DNA of 64,000 nt from JACKCB01 sp964452775 (GTDB taxonomy: Bacteria; Chloroflexota; Anaerolineae; Promineifilales; Promineifilaceae). Position numbers and translations under genes: made by a program. The notes beneath the pieces are model-generated. The model worked only from the letters and a program-made list of their open reading frames with translations. It was not told the origin of the DNA and made no database searches. The DNA is taken from positions 38,373-102,372 of the forward strand of contig CAYVQP010000004.1 of assembly GCA_964452775.1 (NCBI GenBank), in the 5' to 3' direction. Positions 24,705 through 32,981 of the stretch are shown here, piece after piece (the stretch's first letter is position 1; each line of letters starts with the position of its first letter).

Positions 24705-25761
24705 GGTTGCCTGTTTGCGCGATCTGACCTACGCCCGACACAATCAGCTTTCCCGGCTCATCAAGCGCTCCGGCAATGTCAATGTCCAGCTCAAGCCACT
24801 GCCGGAGCAAGGCGGCGTTGGTGAGCGTGTGTTGCGTCAGCCGGCTGGTGGTAAAGGATGACACGCCGTGCGCCAACGCCATCGGCAGGAGTAACTGGTC
24901 GGCGAGATGGTGGTCTACTGCCGCTCGATTGTCTACGAATGTGGCCAACTCGGCAACCGCCGTCTCCGCTACCTCCTGTGCTGGAACGCCCTTCCGTCCC
25001 AACGCGGAGAAGCCCGCCTGCCGGCTCCACAGGACGATGCCGGCTCCGGCCCCGCGCCCGGTATCGCGGATGGCAGTAATGGATGGCGCGATGCCCTTTG
25101 CACGCAGCAGGTTGTCGGCCCTGTTAGCCATGCGCTGGGGGATATGAGCCGGCAGTTCGGTCACCGCCGCGATCCCTTGCACCTGCCGGACTGGCTCATG
25201 GTGCAGTTCGACCGCGGCCAGCTTCTCGACCGGCGTAACCGTCACCGCAACCTCACCGCCGCCCTGCGGATACCAACCCCAGGCGACCAGCGAGAGGTCG
25301 AATCCGGCTCCCATCGCTGCCAGCGCCGGCTGAAAGACGTGTTTCACATAGTGGAAGGGCGGGCTGAGGGGTACAAATGTGCCGCCGCGCAGCCTTACCT
25401 GCGAAGGCCGGCCGGCAAACAATAACGGCAGCAGGATTGCCTGAAGAACCAGCGTAACCGCCCCGGCCGAACCGCCGCTCGCTGCTTCGGCTACGTCAAT
25501 GTGATAACTGCCGCCCTGCGGGGGAGCGCCCGGGAAAAAGGTCAGCGTTGTAGAGCCCAGATGGTCGCCCGTAGTCGCGGCGTGGCAGATGGCGGCGGCA
25601 GCGCGGACGCAGGTCAGGTGTTGGGGGCGCAGACCGGGCGTGCGCCGCCCGGCGCGAATGTTCATCAGCCGGAAGGGGCGACCGGTCACCGCCGACAGGC
25701 TCAGGCAGGTGCGCAACACCTGCCCGCCTCCTTCGCCGAGGCTCCCGTCAATGGTCAACAT
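24697..25761 (-). CDS. rtcA: RNA 3'-terminal phosphate cyclase
   Basis: The protein is 354 residues. It begins LTIDGSLGEGGGQVLRTCLSLS, the diagnostic RtcA N-terminus, with RAGRRTPGLRPQHL after it. The catalytic His is in HHLADQLLLPMALA near residue 309. RtcA uses ATP to turn RNA 3'-phosphate ends into 2',3'-cyclic phosphates through a His-AMP intermediate. In this window it is not beside the RtcB ligase but beside an RNase Z-like gene, which it overlaps by eight bases. A joint RNA 3'-end function is an inference from this coupling. Confidence 0.93.
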   Translation of the reverse strand: MLTIDGSLGEGGGQVLRTCLSLSAVTGRPFRLMNIRAGRRTPGLRPQHLTCVRAAAAICHAATTGDHLGSTTLTFFPGAPPQGGSYHIDVAEAASGGSAGAVTLVLQAILLPLLFAGRPSQVRLRGGTFVPLSPPFHYVKHVFQPALAAMGAGFDLSLVAWGWYPQGGGEVAVTVTPVEKLAAVELHHEPVRQVQGIAAVTELPAHIPQRMANRADNLLRAKGIAPSITAIRDTGRGAGAGIVLWSRQAGFSALGRKGVPAQEVAETAVAELATFVDNRAAVDHHLADQLLLPMALAHGVSSFTTSRLTQHTLTNAALLRQWLELDIDIAGALDEPGKLIVSGVGQIAQTGNHV

Positions 25762-25790
25762 GTTTGAGGTCTCGCGCCGGCGATCCCCAC

Positions 25791-26288
25791 TCAGACCGCG
25801 GTCGCCATCGCGGTGAAGAACAGCACCCCGGCCGCGCAGAGCAAGTTGATGCGCAGCAAGCGCGAATCGGTTCGCACCAGGTTGCGCTGTTCCTCAGCGG
25901 CAAGCGCCGGCTTTTGCTGAGCCAGCAGCAGCGCCCGGTCCATAGCCGGGTATAGGCGCAATTGCGCGTAGCTGGCGACGAGTATCATCCCCAGGACGGC
26001 GATGTGCTTGATCAGGATGGCCCATGCCCACAGGCTGTCCACGCTCAGGAAGCCGGTATAGTTCTCGTCGTTGGTCATCTGGATGAAGCCGGTGACCAAC
26101 AAGAGCGCCAGACTTGCATTGGCCCAGGGGACAAAGCGTCGCTGCAGCTGAAACCACTGATTATGTTCCAACGATCCTGCCCTAAGCGCCGGCCATGCCA
26201 TCAGGGCGCTCAGCGCGATGTCGCCCAACCAGACGACGGTAGCCAGCAGGTGAATCCAATAGGAGATCGACAAAATCCAGTAGGTCAT
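25791..26288 (-). CDS. CopD-like four-helix membrane protein
   Basis: The 165-residue protein has four TM segments. The first reads ISYWIHLLATVVWLGDIAL, with the His and Gly arrangement of CopD/DUF4149-type proteins, and a second His lies in LIKHIAVLGMILVA. Such proteins may carry heme or copper ligands in the membrane. ATG 26288 (MTYWILS) is used because it starts the first helix; a reading frame from 26387 overlaps the upstream lipoprotein. It lies 13 bases after the lipoprotein gene and 29 bases before rtcA. Its function is not established. Confidence 0.6.
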   Translation of the reverse strand: MTYWILSISYWIHLLATVVWLGDIALSALMAWPALRAGSLEHNQWFQLQRRFVPWANASLALLLVTGFIQMTNDENYTGFLSVDSLWAWAILIKHIAVLGMILVASYAQLRLYPAMDRALLLAQQKPALAAEEQRNLVRTDSRLLRINLLCAAGVLFFTAMATAV

Positions 26289-26301
26289 GGCAGGCCGGGG
26301 C

Positions 26302-27564
26302 TTACTCTTTCTCCATTTGGAGCAACGCTTCGTAAGCCGGGCGGGGCGTGCCGTCCGGCAAGACAATGGCCCACCACCACTGCTCATTGGCCTCCGGCGT
26401 CCAGGTGTAATCAGCGATATAGATGGTGGTCATCAGGCCGATCCAGGGCTGCCAGTTCTGTCGCGCGTACTCGTAGGCCCGAACCAGGTAATCGGCCTGT
26501 GTGGCCTCATCAACGGCAAACCAGGAATAGGCCGGGTTGACCTGGTCGGTCGTCCAGCCCATCTCTAGAATTGCCACCTGCTTATCCTCGTCGCCGTTGG
26601 CGACCATTATCGCGCGCATATCTTCAACGTGGCGAAAGGTGAACCAGCGCCCGTTGCCGTAGCCGTTGGCGGGATCCTCGGCTTCCTCAGGAGCGGCTTC
26701 GGGCGGGGCCTTGTAGCCGGGGGCGTTCAGGCCAAGCACATCGAAGTAATCTGCCGCGCCGGCCGCGTACATTCCTTCCAGGAACTGCTCATCCGGCATC
26801 GCCTCCGGAGGAAGCGTGCCGGTGGGAGCCAGGCCGGCGGAGATAACCAGGGCGTCCGGATCGGCTTCCTTGATTGCCTCATAGCAGACGCGCAGCAACT
26901 CGGTGTAGGCTGCCGGATCCGGAGGCTGGTCGCCCCATTCCCGGCTGAGGTTTGGCTCATTCCATACCTGATACGCGTGGATGCGGCCCTTGTATCGGGC
27001 CGCCACCGCGCCGCAGTAATCGGCAAAGTCCTGGTAATCAGCCGGCGGGGCGTTTTCCAGCGGCTCGCTGCCCGGCTCCTGCGACCACCAGGGCTGGCGA
27101 TCCAGCCGGACCAGCAATTTCAAACCGTGCTGCTCAACGGCGTCAACAATCTGGTCCGAATGCCACCAGTTGTACGCCCCCTTTTCGTTGGTCTCGATAT
27201 CGCGCCAGGCGAAGCTCTGCTTCACCCAGCCAAAGCCCATCTCTTCTGTCAACGTCAGGTCGCGATCAGCGATATCCGGCTTCCACCACATGAACAGGTG
27301 CATGCCGTATTCCGGCGAGGCGAAGGCCGATCCGTCAGCGGCAGCTGGGGTAGCCGTAACCATCACCTCGACCGTGCCGGCAGTCGTGGCCGTTGGAGCC
27401 GCGGTCGGGCTGGCGGGCGGTCGGGAAGTTGGCCGCGGCGTGCGCGATGGGGCCGGCGGCGGGTCAGTAGCCGCCGGCCTGGTTGCCGTGGAAGCGGCTA
27501 CGGTCGCTGCCGGCTCGCCGGTTTGGCGACCACATGTAGCCAACAACAGCACCAAACCGACCAC
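26302..27564 (-). CDS. secreted GH-A-like TIM-barrel lipoprotein
   Basis: From GTG 27564 the protein has 420 residues. The start is uncertain: in-frame CTG at 27597, overlapping the upstream TGA, would add a basic n-region (SRSKR) and make a normal lipoprotein signal ending in LLLATC. A Thr/Pro/Ala linker (about 15-75) leads to a beta/alpha barrel. YQVWNEPNLSREWG (E203) matches the acid/base and AILEMGW (E334) the nucleophile position of clan A glycosidases. GLKLLVRLDRQPWW is also typical. Acting outside the membrane on a polysaccharide is likely but the substrate is unknown. It directly follows a paralogue on the same strand. Confidence 0.75.
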   Translation of the reverse strand: MVGLVLLLATCGRQTGEPAATVAASTATRPAATDPPPAPSRTPRPTSRPPASPTAAPTATTAGTVEVMVTATPAAADGSAFASPEYGMHLFMWWKPDIADRDLTLTEEMGFGWVKQSFAWRDIETNEKGAYNWWHSDQIVDAVEQHGLKLLVRLDRQPWWSQEPGSEPLENAPPADYQDFADYCGAVAARYKGRIHAYQVWNEPNLSREWGDQPPDPAAYTELLRVCYEAIKEADPDALVISAGLAPTGTLPPEAMPDEQFLEGMYAAGAADYFDVLGLNAPGYKAPPEAAPEEAEDPANGYGNGRWFTFRHVEDMRAIMVANGDEDKQVAILEMGWTTDQVNPAYSWFAVDEATQADYLVRAYEYARQNWQPWIGLMTTIYIADYTWTPEANEQWWWAIVLPDGTPRPAYEALLQMEKE

Positions 27565-27593
27565 ACCGGCCCAGAAGGCTCGTTTGGAGCGGC

Positions 27594-28910
27594 TCAGGGC
27601 GTCTTCTCCATTTCGCCGATCGCGCCGAACGCCGGTCGAGGAATGCCGGAAGTATCCACCACGCTGTAAGGCACGGGGTCGTCGGTTGGGCCGCCGCCCT
27701 TGTTGCCGAAGTCGTAGTTAAAGAAGAAGGCCAGCCAGACATCGCCGGAATCATGCATTTGCTGGAAAGCCTGCACCAGGTATTGCGCCTGTTCTTCCAG
27801 GGTGTTGTCGTTGACGAACTCAAAACCCTCCGGATAGCTGTCGTAGCCCTCGCTGCTACCCCAACCGAACTCGGTGAGGCACAACTTCTTGTTGGGGTCA
27901 ATAGCCTGCACCTTTTCGGCGTAGGTATCAACGGTGGTCTTGAAGCTCCAGCTGTGATGCGGATTGTCGAAGGGACCGCGGAAGGTGGCCGTGGCCGCCT
28001 CCGGCGTGTTGCCGGTCTGATCCCAGGGGACGTCCGGGCCGATATTGTAGCCGTTGTGGTGAGCGCCCACGCAGTCCGCGTAGTTCAGCATGCCGGCGGC
28101 CAGCGCTTCATCCAGGTAAATGAAATCGTCATAGGACGTGACCTGATCGTGCACGCCGCTGGGAGCCAGAGCGCCGCTGATCACAATCACGTTCGGGTCA
28201 ATGGCCTTGATCGTCTCGTACGACCGGCGCAGGAACTCGACGTAGTTAGCCGGTGAAAGGCCGGCCGGCGTAGACCATTCACGATCGATATTCTGCTCGT
28301 TCCATACCTCGATGGCATGTACTTGCCCGGGATAACGGTTCAGAAGTTCGGTCAGGAAATTTGTGTAATGTGCGTAATCATCGGGCGGGCCGTTCTCGGT
28401 GCCGGAAGCCCGCGTCCAGGCAGGCGCGCCGACCACGCTGAACATCAGGTTCAAGCCCTGGCGATTGGCTTCGGCCACGACGCCGTCATAGAAGAACCAC
28501 TGGAATGTCTCCGGGTCTGGCTGAACCAGCGGCCATTCCATTTGCACCTTCACCCAGTCCATGCCCAGCTGGTTGCGAACGACGTCCATGGCGAAGGCCG
28601 GGTCGCCGACTACCGCGTGGGACTGCGTGCCGTAACCAAAGCGATCGGCCGGCCAGGGGTAGACCGGGGCGGGGACAGTGGCTACCGGCGCTTCTGCGGC
28701 CGGCTCTTCGACCGCGCCGCCCTCAGGCTGCGTGGCAACTACCGGAGGCGGCAGGGTAGCGGCAGCCTCCTGCTGGGGCGGAGTAGTTGCTGCGCCGGCG
28801 CTCGCGGGCTCGGAGGTAACGGCCCCATCATCACTCGCCTGGCCCCCACAGGCGACAGCGGCGCCAAACAGCAAGAGCAGTAGTATCAGGAGATAGCGAT
28901 TTTCTTTCAT
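27594..28910 (-). CDS. secreted GH-A-like TIM-barrel lipoprotein
   Basis: The protein is 438 residues from ATG 28910, where MKENRYLLIL begins a lipoprotein signal with lipobox GAAVAC (Cys21). An ATG at 28934 would only add eight charged residues. A linker rich in Ala, Pro and Glu runs to about residue 85. The barrel has EVWNEQNIDREW (E205, acid/base) and CLTEFGWGSSEGY (E347, nucleophile). AFFFNYDFGNKGG and a closing PRPAFGAIGEMEKTP are shared in pattern with its neighbours. It is probably a cell-surface glycosidase or a carbohydrate-binding relative. The stop overlaps the possible CTG start of the next gene. Confidence 0.75.
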   Translation of the reverse strand: MKENRYLLILLLLLFGAAVACGGQASDDGAVTSEPASAGAATTPPQQEAAATLPPPVVATQPEGGAVEEPAAEAPVATVPAPVYPWPADRFGYGTQSHAVVGDPAFAMDVVRNQLGMDWVKVQMEWPLVQPDPETFQWFFYDGVVAEANRQGLNLMFSVVGAPAWTRASGTENGPPDDYAHYTNFLTELLNRYPGQVHAIEVWNEQNIDREWSTPAGLSPANYVEFLRRSYETIKAIDPNVIVISGALAPSGVHDQVTSYDDFIYLDEALAAGMLNYADCVGAHHNGYNIGPDVPWDQTGNTPEAATATFRGPFDNPHHSWSFKTTVDTYAEKVQAIDPNKKLCLTEFGWGSSEGYDSYPEGFEFVNDNTLEEQAQYLVQAFQQMHDSGDVWLAFFFNYDFGNKGGGPTDDPVPYSVVDTSGIPRPAFGAIGEMEKTP

Positions 28911-28939
28911 TTCAGTTTCCTCTTCCCTCAGCACAAACA

Positions 28940-28976
28940 GGGGCGCATTTTGCCCGTGTCAAGCAAAATGCGCCCC
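28940..28976 (-). terminator. 14-bp hairpin between GH-like genes
   Basis: GGGGCGCATTTTGC (28940-28953) pairs perfectly with GCAAAATGCGCCCC (28963-28976) around a nine-base loop. It lies after the stop of the 1044-residue protein and 30 bases before the next ATG on the minus strand. The T-tract is weak (CTGTTTG), so it may attenuate rather than fully stop transcription. Confidence 0.6.
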
Positions 28977-29009
28977 CGAATATTATTAGCTGTCAAGCAG
29001 ACGTGGCGG

Positions 29010-32000
29010 CTACTGCGTACCCATCACCTGACCAAGCAATATGCAGGCCGGGCAACTACCGTTTGGTCGGATCATGGCATAGCCGGCCTGGGGATCGTCG
29101 CCCCAGGAAGTAAAGTCCACGTTGAAGACGATGATCAGGCGGACCCGGCCGCTGTTTGCCCCCAGGCTGGCTGCTTCGGCAAGATACTGCGCGTGTTCGC
29201 CCACGGTCAGGTTAAAGGGCGCACGCCACAAGAAGCCCTGCGGCACGTAGCCCCATTCTTCGCCGCTCAGGTAACCCAGCTCGGTGAAGCATAATTGCCC
29301 GGCGCCTGCGGCCACGTAAGCGTTAATCATACCCTGGAAGTAACGGGTGTAATGCCCGCCGTTTCCACGGGGGTCGCCGCTGGTGGCGGCCGGAGGCATG
29401 ATCCCTTCGTTGTAGTGCACGCCGATGCAATCAGAGGCGCCGCCCGCGCCGGCAGCCATCATGCCGGCAATGTACGGGGCGTCGTCGCAGCCGCCTCCAC
29501 CGCAACCGCCGCCGTAGAAGCCGGTGGGGGCGGGAGCGCCGGTGATCACCATGATGTTCGGGTTAGCGGCCTTTATGGCGGCATAGGCCGGCTTTAACAT
29601 GTTATCTACGTAGGACTGCGGGCTGATTTGCCCGGCCGGCCACTCCCGGTCAATGTTCATCTCGTTCCAGATCTCAATGGCGTCCGGCGGGTCGGGTAAG
29701 GCAGCCACCTGGCCCAGGAAGGCGACGTATGCGCCAAAGTCAATGCTGGCGGGATTGAGTTGGCCGGGGATGCTGAGCAGCACCTTGAAGCCGTTGGCGT
29801 GTCCATCCGAGACCAGGCCGGCCACGTCATTGCCCGTGTTGCCGGGGCCCCACTTATGCTGGCGTTTCACCCAGGTCATCCCGGCTGCCCGCATTTCCGC
29901 CGCGCGCGGCGAGCCGGCTGTTTGCCCGCCTAACTCAAAACTTCCGCCGGCAATCGGAGGGGGCGGGGGAGGAAGCGGGCTACCCCCTCCGTCGTCGCCG
30001 CCGCCAATAACCAGCGGGGGCGCTTCCACCACCGCGAGCGAATTCACATCCAGGCCGGGGTTAATTGTCAGCAGGGAGGCGAAGAGCCAGCCTTCTTTCT
30101 CATCAAAGGCGACCTGCACCCACTCCGCCGAAGTATTGCGGCCGGTGAGGGTGACCCGCGTACCCACCGGCACCACCTCGATAACCGGGTAGGCCACGCT
30201 GGGCCCCTGGCGCAAGTTGGCGGTGATACCGACAACGGCGTCTGCTGTGCCGGGGTCCAGGGGAACAGCTGTGGGAGCTACCGCTCCCGCCACGCCCGCT
30301 CCGCCTTCCGGCTCAGCGGTCGGCTCTGCGGTGGGTGTCGGGGCAGCGGCCTCTACTGGATCCGCGACGGAAACGGCAATGGAGCCGAGCAGGGCGACGG
30401 TGTTGCCCTGGGCAAACTCGGCATTGATCGTGTAATCGCCGGGCAGATCGGTCTCTTCCCAGCGGAAGGTCAGCGCGTCGCCGCTGCTGCTGGCCACCAC
30501 GCTGCCATCCTCTCGTTCAACGGTCCAGGCAATAGCGGCGCCGCTTAACTCGGGCGCGGCGCTGCCGCTGACCAGGCTGTCCAGAGTGGAGGCGTAGCCG
30601 GCGCCCTGTTCGGCGGATGCGAGGCCGGCGACCGTGACGCCGCGCACGCCATACATGCTCGACTTGCCGAGCTGGTTGGCCAACGCGGCTTCATTGTGCA
30701 GCCAGACGGTGTAGGTCTGACCATCCTTTTCGTAGGTGTAACGGTACATCAGGCTTTCGCCGTCCCATTCCAGTGGGCTGGCGTTGCCGGCGAGACTGAC
30801 CTCCACGGGAGCGCCGGGTTCAATCTCCTCCGCTCCTTCGGTGAGCGTCAAAGCGCCGAAGTTTTGCAGCGCCTCGTCGCTCTCGACCGCGCGGAAAGTG
30901 CCGCCGATGGCCTCGACAGCTTGCGTGGTCACCTGGAAATTGAGCTTGCGGCGATCAACCTGGGTGACGGCAAAGTCGGCCAGTTGTTGGGCCGCGCCGC
31001 CCTCGGTGTAGGCGGTGGGGTTGAACGGCATCTGCAAATAGACAGTATCGGCAGCCTGCCCCAGGGCCGCCCAGTTTTGCCCGGCCGTATCCCACCCGCC
31101 GCCGCTGATGGGCGCGGGCGTGCCCAGGGTAACGATCAGCGTCTTGCCCTGTTCGTGCAGCGCGCCGGCCAAATCAGCCACGAAGGTGCTGTAGGCGTCG
31201 CGCGAGCCTCCCGGAATGCCCTGGTAGTCCAGATTCACGCCGGCGTAATCGGCTGTCGCTGTCACTATATGCTCGATGTTCTGGCTTTGCAGAGCCGGAT
31301 CGCCGAGTAGCGCTGTTACCGCCGCCTGGTCGACAATCGTGCCGACGTTCGTCACCTGCACGATCTGCTTATAGGCGCCGGTGGCGATCTCGGCCACCTC
31401 GCCCTGCAGCGAACCATCTGCCAGCAAGTTCAGCCGGCCAAGGGACACTTCAGTGAGGAAGGGCAATACTTCCGGCGGCAGGGCCATTTCCGGCTGCAGG
31501 TCAGCGCCAACCGCCACCGGCCCGTCCTTCTCCACGCTCATAATCGTCACAGCCTGGGGCAGTGGAGCCGCCAGAGAGACGATCTGACCGTTCTGATGGT
31601 TGGCCGGCGTGAATACCCAACCCGCGCCGTCCCAACCGTACATATCCAGCTTGCGTGGGTCGCCGGCCGGCATGTTGATCGATATGACGCCCGAAGAGGC
31701 GGCGTCGTGCTGCAGCAAATAAACCTCGCCGGCCGGAGTCATGCCCGCCGGCACGGCCGCCGCCATTGCGGTAGTTGCCTCGCCCGCAGTTCCAGCCAGA
31801 AATGCATCCGCCGGGATGGCTTCCACGGTCACAGAACCACTTTCGCTGGTTACCGCGATGTTGCTGGGGCCGCTGGCGACACTCTCCGTAGCTGCCGGAG
31901 TTGCCGCAACAGTTTCATTGTCGCCGCCGGTCAATCCCAGCCGGCTGGCCAGCGAGATCGGCGGCAGGAACAGGCCTCCCAACAAGAGAATGCAGATAAG

Positions 32001-32144
32001 CACACCTCCCGCGGCCAACAGACCGGTTGTGAGAGTGCGCTTTTCCCCGCCGCCCACATTGCCGACTTCTCCAGAGGTTGTTGAGTAGCCGGAGCTTTCA
32101 TTCAACACCTCCCTGGGCTCTTGCAATGGACGTTCATCTTCCAT
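29010..32144 (-). CDS. multidomain secreted protein: GH18-like, SH3b, GH-A-like barrel
   Basis: The protein is 1044 residues. A 36-residue cytoplasmic head is followed by a TM anchor (about 38-62). A GH18/YaaH-like domain spans about 225-505. Its motif at 299-308 reads DYAGVNLDYQ, with Gln308 where GH18 enzymes need the catalytic Glu, so this part is probably non-hydrolytic. An Ig-like segment (about 510-595), a Thr/Pro/Glu linker, and an SH3b domain (about 636-697, ANLRQGPSVAYPVIEVV, EGWLFASLL) follow. A proline run PLPPPPPP leads to a clan A-like barrel (735-1035) with IWNEMN (E828) and FTELGY (E955). It likely binds or remodels wall or matrix glycans. GAGGAGG precedes the ATG. Confidence 0.75.
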   Translation of the reverse strand: MEDERPLQEPREVLNESSGYSTTSGEVGNVGGGEKRTLTTGLLAAGGVLICILLLGGLFLPPISLASRLGLTGGDNETVAATPAATESVASGPSNIAVTSESGSVTVEAIPADAFLAGTAGEATTAMAAAVPAGMTPAGEVYLLQHDAASSGVISINMPAGDPRKLDMYGWDGAGWVFTPANHQNGQIVSLAAPLPQAVTIMSVEKDGPVAVGADLQPEMALPPEVLPFLTEVSLGRLNLLADGSLQGEVAEIATGAYKQIVQVTNVGTIVDQAAVTALLGDPALQSQNIEHIVTATADYAGVNLDYQGIPGGSRDAYSTFVADLAGALHEQGKTLIVTLGTPAPISGGGWDTAGQNWAALGQAADTVYLQMPFNPTAYTEGGAAQQLADFAVTQVDRRKLNFQVTTQAVEAIGGTFRAVESDEALQNFGALTLTEGAEEIEPGAPVEVSLAGNASPLEWDGESLMYRYTYEKDGQTYTVWLHNEAALANQLGKSSMYGVRGVTVAGLASAEQGAGYASTLDSLVSGSAAPELSGAAIAWTVEREDGSVVASSSGDALTFRWEETDLPGDYTINAEFAQGNTVALLGSIAVSVADPVEAAAPTPTAEPTAEPEGGAGVAGAVAPTAVPLDPGTADAVVGITANLRQGPSVAYPVIEVVPVGTRVTLTGRNTSAEWVQVAFDEKEGWLFASLLTINPGLDVNSLAVVEAPPLVIGGGDDGGGSPLPPPPPPIAGGSFELGGQTAGSPRAAEMRAAGMTWVKRQHKWGPGNTGNDVAGLVSDGHANGFKVLLSIPGQLNPASIDFGAYVAFLGQVAALPDPPDAIEIWNEMNIDREWPAGQISPQSYVDNMLKPAYAAIKAANPNIMVITGAPAPTGFYGGGCGGGGCDDAPYIAGMMAAGAGGASDCIGVHYNEGIMPPAATSGDPRGNGGHYTRYFQGMINAYVAAGAGQLCFTELGYLSGEEWGYVPQGFLWRAPFNLTVGEHAQYLAEAASLGANSGRVRLIIVFNVDFTSWGDDPQAGYAMIRPNGSCPACILLGQVMGTQ

Positions 32145-32541
32145 GATTTGGTATCCTCCTCAAGGATTCGAGAGGTCGTCATCCTGGTGACAGACAGTTA
32201 TGAACAAAAAGCGGCTACCCGCCGCTAATTGCGCTCAAAGACCTTGTAACCCTGTCAAAGATTCTAGCAAAGGTGAAAAATCCGCGCCAAGCAAGGCTTG
32301 GGCCCGGTGATGATACATGAGTAGGAGCTTAATTCGGGGGCGGGCACGGCGACCATTTGCGGCGGATCAGGCCGGCCGCAATGACGCAACGGCAAGATTG
32401 ACGCTCCTGAAGCTGCTGGTATACTTTCGTTTCGAGACGCACTGCGTCATGATCGGGACCTCTTGCGAACGTGATTTCCGGAAAATAGATGCATTGCGCC
32501 AGGTATCAACATCTTTAGGTAGCGACTGATAGGAGAGTGTG
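32145..32541. other. 397-base non-coding region between divergent genes
   Basis: No credible gene is seen. The left part holds the ribosome site of the large minus-strand gene. The right part holds a promoter and a leader of about 110 bases for the SCP2 gene. The middle shows no strong hairpin that I could find. Confidence 0.6.
32398..32425 (+). promoter_or_regulatory. sigma-70-like promoter of the SCP2 gene
   Basis: TTGACG (32398-32403) and TATACT (32420-32425) are spaced by 16 bp. Transcription would start near 32432, giving a leader of about 110 bases before ATG 32542. Confidence 0.6.
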
Positions 32542-32862
32542 ATGGCAGATGTAAGTAAGTTGTTCGCGAATATGGCCGGGCAGTTCAACGCTGAGAAGGC
32601 CGGGGATATCAACGCGACGGTGCAGTTTGACCTGTCCGGCGCGAACGGCGGCCAATGGTATGTTCAGGTTGCCGGCGGCAAGGTCAATGTCCATCAGGGA
32701 ACGGCCAGCGAGCCAACCGCGACGGTGAAGATGGATGGGGATGATTACTCCGATATGGTCACCGGCAAGCTCAATCCGATGACCGCCTTCATGAGCGGCA
32801 AGGTGAAGGTCGAAGGAGACCTGGGCACCGTGATGAAGTTCCAGACCCTGTTCAGCAACTGA
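32542..32862 (+). CDS. SCP2 sterol-binding-domain protein
   Basis: The protein is 106 residues, a single SCP2-type domain (PF02036). It shows GQWYVQVAGGKVNVHQG, a EPTATVKMDGDDYSDMVTGK stretch and a closing FMSGKVKVEGDLGTVMKFQTLF, the usual ending of this family. These small proteins bind lipids or acyl-CoA in a hydrophobic tunnel and act in the cytoplasm; the ligand here is unknown. ATG 32542 is preferred over GTG 32539 because AGGAG sits six bases upstream of it. The gene has its own promoter and a strong terminator, so it is a single-gene unit. Confidence 0.88.
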   Translation: MADVSKLFANMAGQFNAEKAGDINATVQFDLSGANGGQWYVQVAGGKVNVHQGTASEPTATVKMDGDDYSDMVTGKLNPMTAFMSGKVKVEGDLGTVMKFQTLFSN

Positions 32863-32893
32863 TTCAGGGTTCATCCGCAAACTAAACAAAAAT

Positions 32894-32929
32894 AACCCCG
32901 TAGGTCTCAAGAAACCTACGGGGTTTTTT
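32894..32929 (+). terminator. intrinsic terminator of the SCP2 gene
   Basis: AACCCCGTAGGT pairs with ACCTACGGGGTT over 12 bp around an eight-base loop and runs into TTTTTT. It is the clearest member of the ...CTRCGGGGTTT terminator family in the window. Confidence 0.92.
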
Positions 32930-32981
32930 ACACGCCGGGGTCGCCTGTGGGGCGCTCGTGTTGGACGGGTCAAGCCCGAAT

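Noticed and set aside
26629..27669. 346-codon plus-strand frame opposite a GH-like lipoprotein
   Set aside because: Low-complexity Arg/Gly product with no recognised motif; shadow of the real gene.
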